64,000 nt of DNA, taken from contig JAQMWT010000157.1 in NCBI GenBank assembly GCA_029834535.1, forward strand, positions 1 through 64,000, in the 5' to 3' direction. This DNA comes from Chrysophaeum taylorii. Taxonomy: Eukaryota > Sar > Pelagophyceae > Pelagomonadales > Pelagomonadaceae. The translations under genes and the position numbers were made by a program. Position 1 is the stretch's first letter; each line of letters opens with the position of its first letter. The notes under the pieces were generated by a model. That model did no database searches, was not told the DNA's origin, and saw only the letters and a list, made by a program, of their open reading frames with translations. Shown here piece by piece: positions 30,701-40,325 of the stretch.

Positions 30701-30973
30701 ATGATCACCGATATCCTTCAGACGCTCCTTGAGCCAGGGACGGGCTACAAGGTCGTGCCTCTCGTGAACGCGACGCTCCTTGCCCTCATCGCCGTGCTCG
30801 TCGCATCTGCTCTCCGCTGGAGCGATTCGGCCGTCGCCGTCCACCTCGTCGCGATGGGCGTAATCGCCGTGCTTCTGCTCGCGACCGTCAACTGGTGCGC
30901 AGCGGCCGAGAAGACACAGCGACCGATCCGCAGGTTTTCCCACGAGCTCCGGAAGGCGTCCAAGGCATCGTGA
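30701..30973 (+). CDS. PKR1-like small membrane protein (V-ATPase assembly)
   Basis: A 90-aa frame from ATG 30701 (MITDILQTLLEPGTG). The pattern of an N-terminal amphipathic ...EPGTG segment, then VNATLLALIAVLVAS, a short loop, a second span ending LLLATVNWCAAAE and a basic tail resembles the Pkr1 family. Its members sit in the ER and help assemble the V-ATPase membrane sector. Length and two-span topology fit. A motif AGGGTTAG lies 20 bp upstream. The family is small and weakly conserved, so the assignment is tentative. Confidence 0.55.
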   Translation: MITDILQTLLEPGTGYKVVPLVNATLLALIAVLVASALRWSDSAVAVHLVAMGVIAVLLLATVNWCAAAEKTQRPIRRFSHELRKASKAS

Positions 30974-31427
30974 ACTTCTTCTCTCGCCGCCGTGCGCAAC
31001 CGGTGCGTGATTGATTCCCCGCGTACTTTTCGAAGCACGTATTGGTCAAGGGGCGAGTTCTGCGATGCTCACGGAACGACGCCTCGTTTGAGCGTGCGAT
31101 ACCAACTGATTGCGGATACACCCATTGTGGTCCCTTAGTGCTTTCCACGCGACCTCAAGATCCGTTGCGACACGCGCAGGTACGAACCGCTCCGACGGCG
31201 ATTGCCGCAGTGTCGCACTAGGACTCGCGTGCACGCGGAACCCCGCCCTCGCGAGCATAATATGGTCGACGAGTTTGAGGCCCCCAGCTTTCCTAGCCGC
31301 TGTCTCGCTCATTCCAGTTCTCGATGATGGAGCGCGCGAGGAGGTTTCGCGGTGGAAGGAATAGTCGTCGATAACCTAAAATTGACCCCCTTCTATCCGC
31401 GCCTTGGATCAACTGAAAAGTCGAGAA
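30974..31427. other. intergenic, possible decayed coding remnant on minus strand
   Basis: A minus-strand open frame at 31046-31312 includes GGLKLVDHIMLARAGFRVH and a Trp-containing helix-like segment, but no start, family or neighbours support it. It may be a remnant. Nothing else was recognised. Confidence 0.35.
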
Positions 31428-32051
31428 ATGTTGGTCGTCGCGGGATCAGTCGCGATGATTACGGCCGCCGCGTCCGCGCTGGTTAATGTACTCCAGAACG
31501 ACTTGGTGATCGTTCCCGGCGCAACGACGAAGACGAAGAAAGCGTTCGTGGACGCGTGGCGACGTGCGCCGCCGCCGTCGGTCGACGAGTATCGCGGCCA
31601 AGTGTTTGAGGGCCGTCTCGTATTTCGAGGCGCTGCCGCGCCATTCTCCTCGTTCGTCACGCACGGTCTCTTCGCCCCCTTACGCTCGACGTGGCTCGGC
31701 AAGGCCTTCGCGGCCGATGGCGCGTCGGGTGAGAACTTGTTTTTCAAACGGAGGGAGATCGTTCGAACTAGACCCTTCGAGGCGCGCCTCGGGCCCTCTG
31801 CCTTGGATTTAAAAAAAGCTCTCGTCCTCGAGTACTCGGACCCTATCTGGGGCAAGGTGGTAGGCATGCGAGACGAACTGCGCGAACTTCGGCCCGGCGT
31901 CTTGCTCGGCCTCGGTTCCATGCGCGCGACTGGGGGTCCGAAGAATTGCGCGCCCTTCGTCCTCGTCGCCGTGCCATCTTCGTTTTCTTCCGACGAGCGT
32001 CGCACCTTGACTTCCGAGAGTGTCGACGCGCTTTTGAGTACCTCCTGTTAA
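31428..32051 (+). CDS. unknown protein with N-terminal membrane anchor
   Basis: A 207-aa frame from ATG 31428 (MLVVAGSVAMITAAASALV), which forms one hydrophobic segment. The rest is soluble-looking, with conserved-looking motifs W-LGKAF, YSDPIWGKVVGMRDELREL and LLGLGSMRATGG. The mature part has a cluster of Trp, Gly and Arg consistent with a small beta-rich domain. I do not recognise the family. Upstream in-frame sequence has no ATG. The anchor could be a signal peptide or membrane tether. Confidence 0.6.
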   Translation: MLVVAGSVAMITAAASALVNVLQNDLVIVPGATTKTKKAFVDAWRRAPPPSVDEYRGQVFEGRLVFRGAAAPFSSFVTHGLFAPLRSTWLGKAFAADGASGENLFFKRREIVRTRPFEARLGPSALDLKKALVLEYSDPIWGKVVGMRDELRELRPGVLLGLGSMRATGGPKNCAPFVLVAVPSSFSSDERRTLTSESVDALLSTSC

Positions 32052-32330
32052 TTTTTTTTTTAAACTATCTACTCTTCTGGCATTGCGTAGTATTGCCCCG
32101 ACGACATCGACAGCCATGCCACCACCGGGCCTGTCTGTCACGAATGGATTGTGGATATATTAGCATTATTCGTCCCCGGACGATGGCGTCTTATTCTTAT
32201 GCTCGCTCCCCCATGTTCGGGAAAGAAAAACCGGAGGCCGCGAGCAGAAGAAGAACCAGGATGTGATTGTGCGTAATCGGAGTGAGTGTCACGCAGTCAA
32301 TCCCATGCGCGGTCGGCGCCAGCACCACTC

Positions 32331-33077
32331 CTACTTGCGGCTGCGCTTGCCGCCGCTACGGCGATGATGGCGGCCGCCTCCACCGCGTCGATCCCCCTCG
32401 TCGTGTTGGCGGGCTTTGGTGACGTCCCCGCCGCGCGAGGGGACGTCGCCGATGACATGCTTTTTGATGGAGGCGGCGGTGGCGTGCTGCTTATCGAGGA
32501 GGCTCGCGAGAGAGTGGGCTCTCGCGCGCGACATGAGAGCCGCGTCGGCGACGGCGAAGGGCACCGGCGTCTTGGAGAGACGTCGCCTGAGAGCGCGGAT
32601 CGAAGTCTCGATCTCCGACTCGTGGCCTCGGGCCTTGTCACCCCACAGAAAGCTCTGGATTGTGACGTCGCAGCGCTTGAGAAGGAGCTCGCGGCGCGTG
32701 CAAAAGTCTTTGTAGAGCGATGCGTTGATGGTCTCGAGGAGTGGCGAAATCTCGAGTGGCCTCGCGAGCGACGCGAGCGCCCGCGCGCGGTCCGGGTCGT
32801 CGGCGAGGGCCTCGCCGACGGCACCCAAGGTCTCCAAGCCGAGCTCTTCGCACACGGCGCGCGTCCGCATCTCGGCGAGGGCCTCCTCCCCCGCGGAGGT
32901 CTCGAGGTCCTTCGCGCGCTTGATGCGCGCGCACCGGAGCTCGTTCTCGAGGAACGCCCGAAGCGACAAGCTCGAACCCTCACCCAGCCACCCGCGTTCG
33001 ATCGCCCACGTGCCTAGGTCGGCGCCAGGGGGGGCCTCGCCCAACGCCGCGAGGTCGGCAGCGATGTCGCCGTCCAT
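32331..33077 (-). CDS. FAM98 family protein
   Basis: A 248-aa frame from ATG 33077. The C-terminal half carries the FAM98 signature: INASLYKDFCTRRELLLKR, CDVTIQSFLWGDKA, then HVIGDVPSRGGD, followed by a Gly/Arg/His-rich tail (RRGGGGRHHRR). The N-terminal half is a helical domain of about 120 residues. Animal FAM98 proteins belong to the tRNA-splicing ligase complex (with RTCB and DDX1) and bind RNA. It is shorter than animal members (about 330-520 aa) because the Gly/Arg tail is small. The divergent J-protein gene starts 36 bp away. Confidence 0.85.
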   Translation of the reverse strand: MDGDIAADLAALGEAPPGADLGTWAIERGWLGEGSSLSLRAFLENELRCARIKRAKDLETSAGEEALAEMRTRAVCEELGLETLGAVGEALADDPDRARALASLARPLEISPLLETINASLYKDFCTRRELLLKRCDVTIQSFLWGDKARGHESEIETSIRALRRRLSKTPVPFAVADAALMSRARAHSLASLLDKQHATAASIKKHVIGDVPSRGGDVTKARQHDEGDRRGGGGRHHRRSGGKRSRK

Positions 33078-33113
33078 GCGGTTCGTAGTAGGAGCAGGGG
33101 TAAGGATGGTTGG

Positions 33114-33839
33114 ATGACCGCTTTCGATGGCGCAACGAAGAAGCGAACATCCAAGAAGCGCGCTGCGCGAAAGGCGGCCAAGAAAGAGAAGAGGCGCGCC
33201 GAGAAGCGCCTGAGGAAGGCGGCCAAAAAGGCGCGGAGGGAGCGCGAGGAGGATGGGCGCCGCACCGAGGTTTTTGAAGAAAATGGTGTCGACGCCGACG
33301 AGGAGGCGTGGCACGAGAAGCTTTACTTCGAAATGGGCGTCGACGAGGGCGGTGGTGGCTGGAGCAACTGGGATGATGATGATGATGATGATGATGGCGA
33401 CGACTGGTACGACCGCGTCGCGCGACAGTGGCACGCGAAACGCCGAGCGGAGGCGGCGGCGGAGGCGTCGCTCCGCGAGGAGAGGCGGCGCCGCGAGGAG
33501 AGGCGGCGCCGGGAGGAGGCGCAAAGGGCCCTGCCCCCGACCCCGCCTTCGACACCGCTACGCGAGGAGGAGGCCCGACGACGAGTTTCGGCGGCCGAGA
33601 ACCCTCCGACGCACTACGAACTCCTCGGGGTACCTCGCGACGCGACGGCCGCCGACATCCGCAAGGCGTACTACAGGCTGGCCCGGGCCTGCCACCCGGA
33701 CAAGGCGACAACAGGCTGCAATCCCCAGCACGCGGCCGAGACCATGGCCGCTCTCAACAACGCCCGCGACGTTCTCGCCGATCCCGACGCACGACGTCGC
33801 TACGACCTCTCCAGCTCCCATGAAACGAAGAAAGAGTGA
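33114..33839 (+). CDS. J-domain (DnaJ-type) co-chaperone
   Basis: A 241-aa frame from ATG 33114. The N-terminal 60 residues are Lys/Arg-rich with possible nuclear localisation signals (KKRTSKKRAARKAAKK). An acidic segment with a run of Asp follows, then a charged helix. A C-terminal J domain follows at about residues 162-235: HYELLGVPRDATAADIRKAYY, the HPD motif in ARACHPDKA, and DPDARRRYDL. It would stimulate an Hsp70 ATPase. The J domain at the C-terminus with a basic N-terminus suggests a specialised, perhaps nuclear or ribosome-linked, class C protein. Confidence 0.88.
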   Translation: MTAFDGATKKRTSKKRAARKAAKKEKRRAEKRLRKAAKKARREREEDGRRTEVFEENGVDADEEAWHEKLYFEMGVDEGGGGWSNWDDDDDDDDGDDWYDRVARQWHAKRRAEAAAEASLREERRRREERRRREEAQRALPPTPPSTPLREEEARRRVSAAENPPTHYELLGVPRDATAADIRKAYYRLARACHPDKATTGCNPQHAAETMAALNNARDVLADPDARRRYDLSSSHETKKE

Positions 33840-33870
33840 AGTAAAAGCAAATAATGTAAGGAGGGAGGTC

Positions 33871-35013
33871 CTACGACGCGGGTGGCGGCGGCGGCGGCGG
33901 CGGCTTGAGGACGAGCTTTTTGCCCGAGGCGGCGCGGTAGACGCGGTCGGCGACGCCGGCGACGAGGCCAGCGTCGGCACGGTCTTCGGAAAGGTCGGCG
34001 ATGAGGACGCGGGCGGCGTCGGGTACCGCTTCGGCCCAACGGAGGGCGTCGAAGAGGGTATTCGCCGCGACCTTGGCGTCGGCGTCCTCGGAGAGATCTC
34101 GGTACGCGAGCGCGCGGCGTTCGAGAGGGGCGAGTCGTCTGCCGAAGTCGATGACGACGGTCGCCGCGAGGTCGTCGTCGTCGTCGTCGTCCTGGGGGGG
34201 GTCTCCACTCAGGGTGGTGAGGAAAGCCGGGAGGCGCGGGGCGTAGTGGGTGAGGAGCTGGCCGGGAGCAACCTCTCCGACGACGGGCGTCGCGGCGCTT
34301 TGAGAGGAGGAGGAGGAGGAGGAAGAAGAAGAAAACTTGTCGATGACCACGACGCTCGTGACGCCGGGAATGCCCTCGAGGTCCTCGCGCGTGACGGCTC
34401 CGCGGCGGTAGACGAGGAGGCGTCCGCCTTCGATCTTGCAGACGGTCGATTCGATGCCGTGCTCGCAGGCGGCGAGATCGCCGTCGAGCACGGCAATGGG
34501 CTGGTCCCCAAGATCATCGAGGACGTGGGCGCTCGAGGTCGGGCTGACGTGGCCAAAGAGATTTGCCGACGGCGCGGCGACCGGGACGTCGGCTTCGCGG
34601 AGGAGCGCGAGCGCGAGAGGGTGCGCGGGGCAGCGCACGCCGACGGTCGCCGTGCCCGCCGAGAGGCACTTGGGGAGGTGTGCCTTGGCCGGCGCGACGA
34701 GGGTTAGGGGTCCGGGCCAGAAGCGCGACGTCAGCTCGGAGAAAACGCGGCGCCCCTCCGAATTCTCGGGCAAATCGACGAGCTCGAGCGCCGCATCGGC
34801 CGAGGCGACGTGGACGATGAGCGGATCCGAGAGGGGCCGTCGCTTTGTTCGAAAAATCTGGAGCACGGCGCTCTCGTTGAGCGCGTCGGCGCCCAGGCCG
34901 TAGACTGTTTCTGTCGGAAAGGCGCAGAGCCCGCCCGACACGAGCACCCGCGCGGCCTCCTCGATGCCCGCGGGCGTCGGGGCGAGGAGGCGCGCGCGCT
35001 GAGGGCTTTTCAT
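33871..35013 (-). CDS. threonylcarbamoyl-AMP synthase, Sua5/YrdC type
   Basis: A 380-aa frame from ATG 35013. YrdC domain: GGLCAFPTETVYGLGADAL, KRRPLSDPLIVHVA, SRFWPGPLTLV, VGVRCPAHPLALALL and APSANLFGHVSPTSA-like (SPTSSAHVLDDLG). It is followed by GIESTV and a linker with a Ser run, then a Sua5 C-terminal domain starting PGQLLTHYAPRLP. The enzyme makes threonylcarbamoyl-adenylate for the t6A37 modification of ANN-decoding tRNAs. The full YrdC plus Sua5 layout resembles fungi and archaea more than the short animal YRDC. The C-terminus ends in a run of Pro. No clear organelle presequence is present. Confidence 0.93.
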   Translation of the reverse strand: MKSPQRARLLAPTPAGIEEAARVLVSGGLCAFPTETVYGLGADALNESAVLQIFRTKRRPLSDPLIVHVASADAALELVDLPENSEGRRVFSELTSRFWPGPLTLVAPAKAHLPKCLSAGTATVGVRCPAHPLALALLREADVPVAAPSANLFGHVSPTSSAHVLDDLGDQPIAVLDGDLAACEHGIESTVCKIEGGRLLVYRRGAVTREDLEGIPGVTSVVVIDKFSSSSSSSSSSQSAATPVVGEVAPGQLLTHYAPRLPAFLTTLSGDPPQDDDDDDDLAATVVIDFGRRLAPLERRALAYRDLSEDADAKVAANTLFDALRWAEAVPDAARVLIADLSEDRADAGLVAGVADRVYRAASGKKLVLKPPPPPPPPAS

Positions 35014-35172
35014 CGCAGCAGGAGTCGTCACCAGCGCGACGGCTCGGCCCCACGCGACGAGACCGACGATGTGCCGCGATACTCTCCCCAGCGTCGTGAT
35101 CCCGGAACGCTTCTTTGGAACGCTTCTTTCAAAGTACCAACAACCACCGCAACCCTCTTTCTTGCGTACGCG

Positions 35173-37203
35173 ATGATGGCAACGCGAAGAGGAAAAATCG
35201 ACGTGCCGCGCCTGCCGATCGCGGCGTCGCGCGACGCGCTGCTGTGGGCGCTGGAGACGCACTCGACGCTGATCGTTGTGGGCGAGACCGGAAGTGGCAA
35301 GTCGACGCAGCTCCCAAAGTACTTGTTAGAGGCCGGGTGGTGCGCGCCGCCGCGGTGCGCGGTGGTAGCCGCGCCGCGGCGCATCGCCGCGACGAGCCTC
35401 GCCGAGCGCGTCGCCGAGGAACTTGGGTGCGACGGCGGGTCGTCTGTCGTCGGCTACGCCGTGCGACACGACGAGCGCTGGGACCCCGAGCGCACGCGCC
35501 TCAAGTTCACCACGGACGGTTGGCTGCTGCGCGAGGCGCTCTTCGACCCGCTCTTCGCGCACTATAGCGTTGTTGTTGTCGACGAGGTCCACGAGCGTTC
35601 CGTGGCGACGGACCTGCTGTTGGGCCTCTTAAAAAAGGTCCAGCGCGCGAGGTCCGAAAAAAAAAAACCGCTCAGAATAATCGCGAGCTCGGCTACGGCG
35701 GACGTCGAGACGCTGCGGTCCTTCTTCGGCGCGTCGCAGACGGCCGTCGCGTCGATCGAGGGCCGCCCGTACCCCGTCGACGTCTTCTTTGCCGAACACC
35801 CGTTGGGAGCCGACTACGTCCTCGAGGCGGCCCGCCTCGCGGCGCGCGTCCATCGCGAGGAAGGCCCCGGCGACGTTCTCGTCTTCTTGCCGGGTCCCAA
35901 GGAGGTCGACGAGTGCGTGCGCTTGGTGCGCGACGATGTCTCGTCCACGCCCGGGGTTGGCGGCTGCGAGGTCCTGCCTCTCTACGCCTCTCTCGACCCA
36001 CGCGCCAGAACCCTCGCGGCAAAGCCGACGTCGGGGGGCCGCAAAATCGTCGTCGCGACGAACGTCGCCGAGACGTCGCTCACGGTGCCCGGCGTGCAGT
36101 ACGTGATCGACGCGGGCTTCTCGCGGCTCGCGATGTTCGACGCCGCCTCGGCCTCGCAGCTCGTCGTCACGACGCCCGTCAGTCGAATTTCTGCCGCGCA
36201 ACGCGCTGGCCGCGCCGGCCGAACGGCTCACGGCAAGTGCTACCGGCTGTACACGCGAGCCGCGTTCCACGAGCTGCTCCCCGAGCGCTCGCCCCCCGAG
36301 ATCCAGAGGACCGATCTCGCGTGGCCGCTGCTGCAGCTCAAGGCCCTCGCCGTCGATAACATCCTCGACTTCGACTTCGTCGAGCCGCCGCCGTCGGCGC
36401 TGCTCGTCGCCGCGCTCGACGAACTCCGAGCGCTCGGCGCGCTCGACGACCGGGCCGACCTCACCGCACCGCTCGGCGAGCGACTCGCCCTCGCGCCCTG
36501 CGAGCCCCGCCTCGCGCGCGCGCTCCTCGCCTCGCTAGACCTCGGCTGCGCGATCGATCTCGTCGATATCGCCGCGGTCCTCGAAACCAAGCGCCCCCTG
36601 CGCTCCTTCCACGCGCGCCTCGGCCACGCGAGACGCGAGGCGGTGACGCGCCAATTCCGCGACGACCTCGTCAACCTCGACGGCGATCACCTCACCTATG
36701 CCAAGGCGCTCCGCGCGTACGACGCCATCTTCGACCGCCCGCCCGACGACCGCTCCGCCTGGTGCCGCGACCGAGGCATCGACGAGTCCGTCCTCGTCCA
36801 GGCGAGAGCGATGCGACCCCGCCTCCTCGACAAGTGGCTCGGGCGCATCGCCGCTGCCGACGCTGCGCCCGTCGTCGCCGCACCCGAAGACGATACCGTC
36901 CCCGCGCGCAAGGCCCTCGTCGCCGGATTCTTCTCGAGGGCCGCCCGCTTCGCGCCAGACGCGACCTACCGCGCGATCAAGGGCGACCGCGCGATCTATC
37001 TCGACGCTCGCTCGGTCCACGCCGAATTCGGCACGCCCCCGGACTACGTGTGTTTTTGCGACTACGCCCTCGACGATCGTTTCGACATCGTCGCGAGACA
37101 CGTCGCCCGCGTTAATCCCCAGTGGCTCCTCGACGCGGGCGACTACTACCGACTCCACCACGCTGCCGACCATCCTTCGAATCGCCGAATGTCGTCGTCG
37201 TGA
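35173..37203 (+). CDS. DEAH-box RNA helicase, DHX35-like
   Basis: A 676-aa frame from ATG 35173. Motifs: I VVGETGSGKSTQLPKYLLEA (about 35-55), Ia APRRIAA, II as DEVH (137-140), III SAT (about 172-174), IV VLVFLPG, V VATNVAETSLTVPG and VI QRAGRAGRTAHGKCYRLY. The winged-helix, HA2 and OB-fold regions follow (LQLKALAVDNILDFDF, LVAGFFSRAARF, Y-AIKGDRAIYLDARSVHAEF). The length, lack of an N-terminal extension and the LPKYLLEAGW wording are closest to DHX35, a helicase found in spliceosomal C complexes. Motif II reads DEVH and not DEAH. There is no intron. Confidence 0.88.
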   Translation: MMATRRGKIDVPRLPIAASRDALLWALETHSTLIVVGETGSGKSTQLPKYLLEAGWCAPPRCAVVAAPRRIAATSLAERVAEELGCDGGSSVVGYAVRHDERWDPERTRLKFTTDGWLLREALFDPLFAHYSVVVVDEVHERSVATDLLLGLLKKVQRARSEKKKPLRIIASSATADVETLRSFFGASQTAVASIEGRPYPVDVFFAEHPLGADYVLEAARLAARVHREEGPGDVLVFLPGPKEVDECVRLVRDDVSSTPGVGGCEVLPLYASLDPRARTLAAKPTSGGRKIVVATNVAETSLTVPGVQYVIDAGFSRLAMFDAASASQLVVTTPVSRISAAQRAGRAGRTAHGKCYRLYTRAAFHELLPERSPPEIQRTDLAWPLLQLKALAVDNILDFDFVEPPPSALLVAALDELRALGALDDRADLTAPLGERLALAPCEPRLARALLASLDLGCAIDLVDIAAVLETKRPLRSFHARLGHARREAVTRQFRDDLVNLDGDHLTYAKALRAYDAIFDRPPDDRSAWCRDRGIDESVLVQARAMRPRLLDKWLGRIAAADAAPVVAAPEDDTVPARKALVAGFFSRAARFAPDATYRAIKGDRAIYLDARSVHAEFGTPPDYVCFCDYALDDRFDIVARHVARVNPQWLLDAGDYYRLHHAADHPSNRRMSSS

Positions 37204-37427
37204 GGGACTTCCTTCCCGAGACACTAGACGACTTATTGTTAACTAGCAGAAGAGCTAGAACATTTCCTTTCTTTCAGAGGCTCATGTTATTGCCACTTCT
37301 AAATCGGGTGGTGGGTGCGAACAAAGAAGCGGCCCGAACAGAGACATCCCATCCTCGTACGACGATCGTGCTCCACCACCAATGGAGCGGCGAGAGGGTC
37401 GCGAGCTCGAAATCTTTCTTCAGTCGA

Positions 37428-37509
37428 AGCAGCAGCAGCAGCAGCAGCAGAAAGGCACAATGCACGATAGATGCACAGGTACTCAGCAGCAGCAGCAGCA
37501 GCAGCAGCA
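37428..37509 (+). repeat. CAG-type trinucleotide tracts
   Basis: Two runs of about eight AGC/CAG triplets, separated by about 33 bases of unique sequence that includes ACAGGTACT. They lie in non-coding sequence as far as can be judged. Confidence 0.85.
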
Positions 37510-38289
37510 CGCGAAAGTCGTCGAATCCGGCGCGCGCGGTCGTCGTGAAATTCTGCATCCCCCATTAAATGTTGGGCGACGCGTTGCATTCTTCTTCGAG
37601 CCGGTGCTGTCGACGACCAGGTCGAAGATCCGCTTGACGATATCCTTGCCAGCAGACTCTCGCTGTTGCGTTAGATTTCGATGCCATTCAGCGACGTCGA
37701 GATCGAAATCGTGGTATGGGAGGCGATGCACGCCTACACTTCGGATAACGATCTTGCCGCTCATCTTGTCGAATGTCTTGAAGATCCCGTGTCTTGATCT
37801 CGCCGCCTTTGAGATTGATCATGGCTCAAGATGTTGAAAGCGAAAAAATTCTAAAACTTGGACGCGCGGACGCAAAGCGGCTCGTGCGCGAGGCGAAAGC
37901 GCCCATCTTCGCTTCCTAGGTGCAACCACAAGGACACCAATTTGAGTCGACAACGTGCAACCATAAAAAAATCAAAATGCGTGGTCCATCCATAACTTGG
38001 CGACCACCTGTCGTGGTATCGAGGAACGCCCTGACGAGACTCTTCTTTTGTCGGACAGACATGTGGTCCCACTCCGCCGAGGGAACCTCGAACTTGCCGT
38101 CTGTTATTCAGCAGAAAATCTCGTGGTTGCTACCGCCATTACTACTGCACTGGGGGAGGACGTGGGCGATAACGCCGATGGACAAAAGTTTCTTTCTGTG
38201 TGGCGCTCTACAACAGGTTTTTGAAAGTCGACGGCTAGATAATAATAACAGGGGGGCGGGCGGTTGTGTGAGAGGCGAGTCAAGGTGGT

Positions 38290-38440
38290 ACCTAGAAAGC
38301 GGATGCCCCCCGAGACGCAGCCTGCCCGGCCCAATGCACTGGCGATTCCCCACTCGCGGGCAGTAAATGCGGCGAATAATTTGTAGCGTCCTGACCGCGG
38401 TGAAACTCGCACCGCCGCTCCCCCCCCATGTCTTAAAGGT
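38290..38440 (-). repeat. diverged fragment related to the dispersed repeat
   Basis: On the minus strand, blocks such as CGCCGCATTTACTG, GAGTGGGGAATCGCCA and GGGCCGGGC parallel CGCCGCATCTACCG, GAGTGGGGGATCGCCA and TAGGCCGGGC in 1440-1540. Both would encode a similar R-I-Y/F-x-E-W-G-I-A-x-A-L-G-R-A pattern, but here the frame is shifted. It is a decayed relative. Confidence 0.6.
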
Positions 38441-38571
38441 CTCTTGACACACCCTCCTCTCCGCCGATGACGATGGTTAACTAAAAAGAAGGCGAAAACA
38501 TGACCAAGACGGTTTCTATAGCCGGGCGGCAGGATGTGGAGTGGAGCACTCTGCCGATGAGACGATCGTGA

Positions 38572-39531
38572 TCAGAAGAAATCGGATTTGAAGACGGCCT
38601 TGTCGTGCTCCTTCTTCTCGGAGGACCGGGGCTTGACTCTTGGTTGGCCAAGGTCGCCAAGGGCATTTGTCACGGTGCGCTCGAGGCGGGGTGCGAACGG
38701 CGGTTCGAGGACGGCGCGCTGCGCGGGAGTGCATTTGTCGAGCACGTCAGGACCGCCCCAGTCGGCCAAGTATCCCCTGCCGTAGGCGAAGTTGGCCGGA
38801 GCAAAGCGGTAGAGCGCGAGGCGACGCTCGTAGTCCTGGCGCCAGGGCTTGGCGCCGTGGACGGTCGCTTCAGAGAAGAAGAGAACGTCCCCCGCCCGCG
38901 TCTGGGGCTGGCAGGCGAACTCTGCCGCGAAATCAGAGCCGTCGCCGTCGCCCGAGGCGAAATGAACAGGGACGGCGAAATTGGCCTTGTGCGAGCCGCG
39001 GACGACGCAGAATCCGCCGGCGCCTTCGGGGGCGTCGACGAGGTGGACGGCCATAGCGAGCAGCGACGTCCACGGCTGGCCGTTGACGCAGCGGTACTGG
39101 AGCTCGGGGTTGAAGACACCCGCCGAGACGCCGTCGTCGCCCGAGAGCGGCCCGCCATGCAGCGCGAAGCCTTCTGAGCCCGAGTCTTGAAGCAGTACGA
39201 GCGGTTGGTGGTCGAGACGGTAGCCCTCGCCGCAGAACTCGACGAGGTAGGGCGCGACCGAGGGGTGCGCGAGGAGTTGCCGGAACGCGTCAGTCTCCCA
39301 CGAAAGCATGCCGCCGAGATCGCGGCGCACGCCGCGCTCGCCAAACGCCGTATCTCGGCCGGCGTTGCGGAGCGCCTCCGACGACCTCGGGATCGCCTCG
39401 TGTTTGTGCTCGTCGATCGCGGCATTAAGGGCGCGCACCTCGTCACCGCTTAGCGCACCGCGGACGACGAGGTACCCATTCAGGTCGAACAAGTACCGTT
39501 CCTCGGCGGTCATTCCGCGACAGGACGCCAT
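38572..39531 (-). CDS. phytanoyl-CoA dioxygenase (PhyH)-like protein
   Basis: A 319-aa frame from ATG 39531 (MASCRGMTAEERYLF); the second ATG at 39513 is an alternative start. PhyH landmarks: YLFDLNGYLVVRGALSGDEV at the N-terminus, RLDHQPLVLLQ, FALHGGPLSG, GGFCVVRGSHKANF, then TRAGDVLFFSEATVHGAKPW (distal His) and RRLALYRF (2-oxoglutarate-binding Arg). The proximal metal site reads HGG where classical members have HxD, so metal binding may use another acid or the family is a subgroup. Members hydroxylate diverse small molecules. The substrate is unknown and no peroxisomal tripeptide is obvious (ends SDFF). Confidence 0.8.
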   Translation of the reverse strand: MASCRGMTAEERYLFDLNGYLVVRGALSGDEVRALNAAIDEHKHEAIPRSSEALRNAGRDTAFGERGVRRDLGGMLSWETDAFRQLLAHPSVAPYLVEFCGEGYRLDHQPLVLLQDSGSEGFALHGGPLSGDDGVSAGVFNPELQYRCVNGQPWTSLLAMAVHLVDAPEGAGGFCVVRGSHKANFAVPVHFASGDGDGSDFAAEFACQPQTRAGDVLFFSEATVHGAKPWRQDYERRLALYRFAPANFAYGRGYLADWGGPDVLDKCTPAQRAVLEPPFAPRLERTVTNALGDLGQPRVKPRSSEKKEHDKAVFKSDFF

Positions 39532-39742
39532 GTTCCGCCGTGGGACGGCGCCCGTTCCTGTGACTTGCAGCGCCCGCACCAACCGGATACCACCTGCGAG
39601 ATATCACGATGCCTTGTCTATGTCGCACCTCGTCGAGATGTTGTCAGGAGCGCCACAGCCGACGCGCGGCGCGTCCACATCCAAGTAGTCTGCTGCGCTG
39701 GCGTGGAAGCACTTCTGGGGGGTTGAGCTTCAAATCGGGTCT

Positions 39743-39780
39743 ATCTCTCTCTCTCTCTCTCTCTCTGCTCTCTCTCTCTC
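39743..39780 (+). repeat. CT dinucleotide microsatellite
   Basis: A CT run interrupted once by G, in the spacer upstream of the PhyH-like gene. The rest of 39532-40325 has no gene supported except a possible last exon of p23 near 40110-40190. Confidence 0.85.
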
Positions 39781-40325
39781 CGAGGGGCACCGGCTGAGCG
39801 AAGCCTTCCTTGAAGCGCGGCACGAAGGAACGCAATTATAAATCGAGGTGAGATCGATCTTTCCAGCGCACGGTGGCACCAACGGAAAGAAAGGTGGGTA
39901 AACAGGCAGGCGGCGGCTCGTCGAGATATCAATCATAAAGCCGCCCCCGTCCAGGCCGTCTTGAGCCGGGGTGTGCGTGTATCAGCAGCGAGCACGAGTC
40001 GGGGGAGTGAGACGAAGATACACTGGGCGGGCTTTCAGGAAAGTCAAACTGGGGCCGGTTTTCCGGGGTCGAGGTCCGAGAGGTCGACTGCGAAACCGCG
40101 TCTTCTTAGAATATGCCACCACCACCACGAAACATACCGTCGTCGTCGCTGTCGGGCTCGTAATCATCGTCGTCCCCGGAGCCGAAGTTCTGCGCGACAA
40201 CCAGAGATGTGCATCAGATTAAAAAAAAATGCCGCTAGCCAGCATGAGGACACCGCGCCGATACCGTCGCGCCGTCGAGAGCACTCCTGCCCGCGCGCAA
40301 TCGCCGGTCACCCGGAGCAAAACAC

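Larger units (their letters stand above)
37204..38571. other. gene-poor region with triplet repeats and repeat remnants
   Basis: About 1.4 kb without a supported gene. It has two CAG/AGC triplet tracts (about 37428-37451 and 37484-37509). A minus-strand frame at 37483-37764 starts MSGKIVIRSVGVHR and could be a fragment of a small protein, but its continuation is broken. About 38290-38440 is related to the dispersed repeat at 1440-1540. The triplet tracts give poly-Leu or poly-Cys in other frames, so short frames here are not trustworthy. Confidence 0.5.

Noticed and set aside
37274-37589. Leu- and Cys-run frames over CAG tracts
   Set aside because: Produced by triplet repeats in alternate frames; no start context or conserved sequence.
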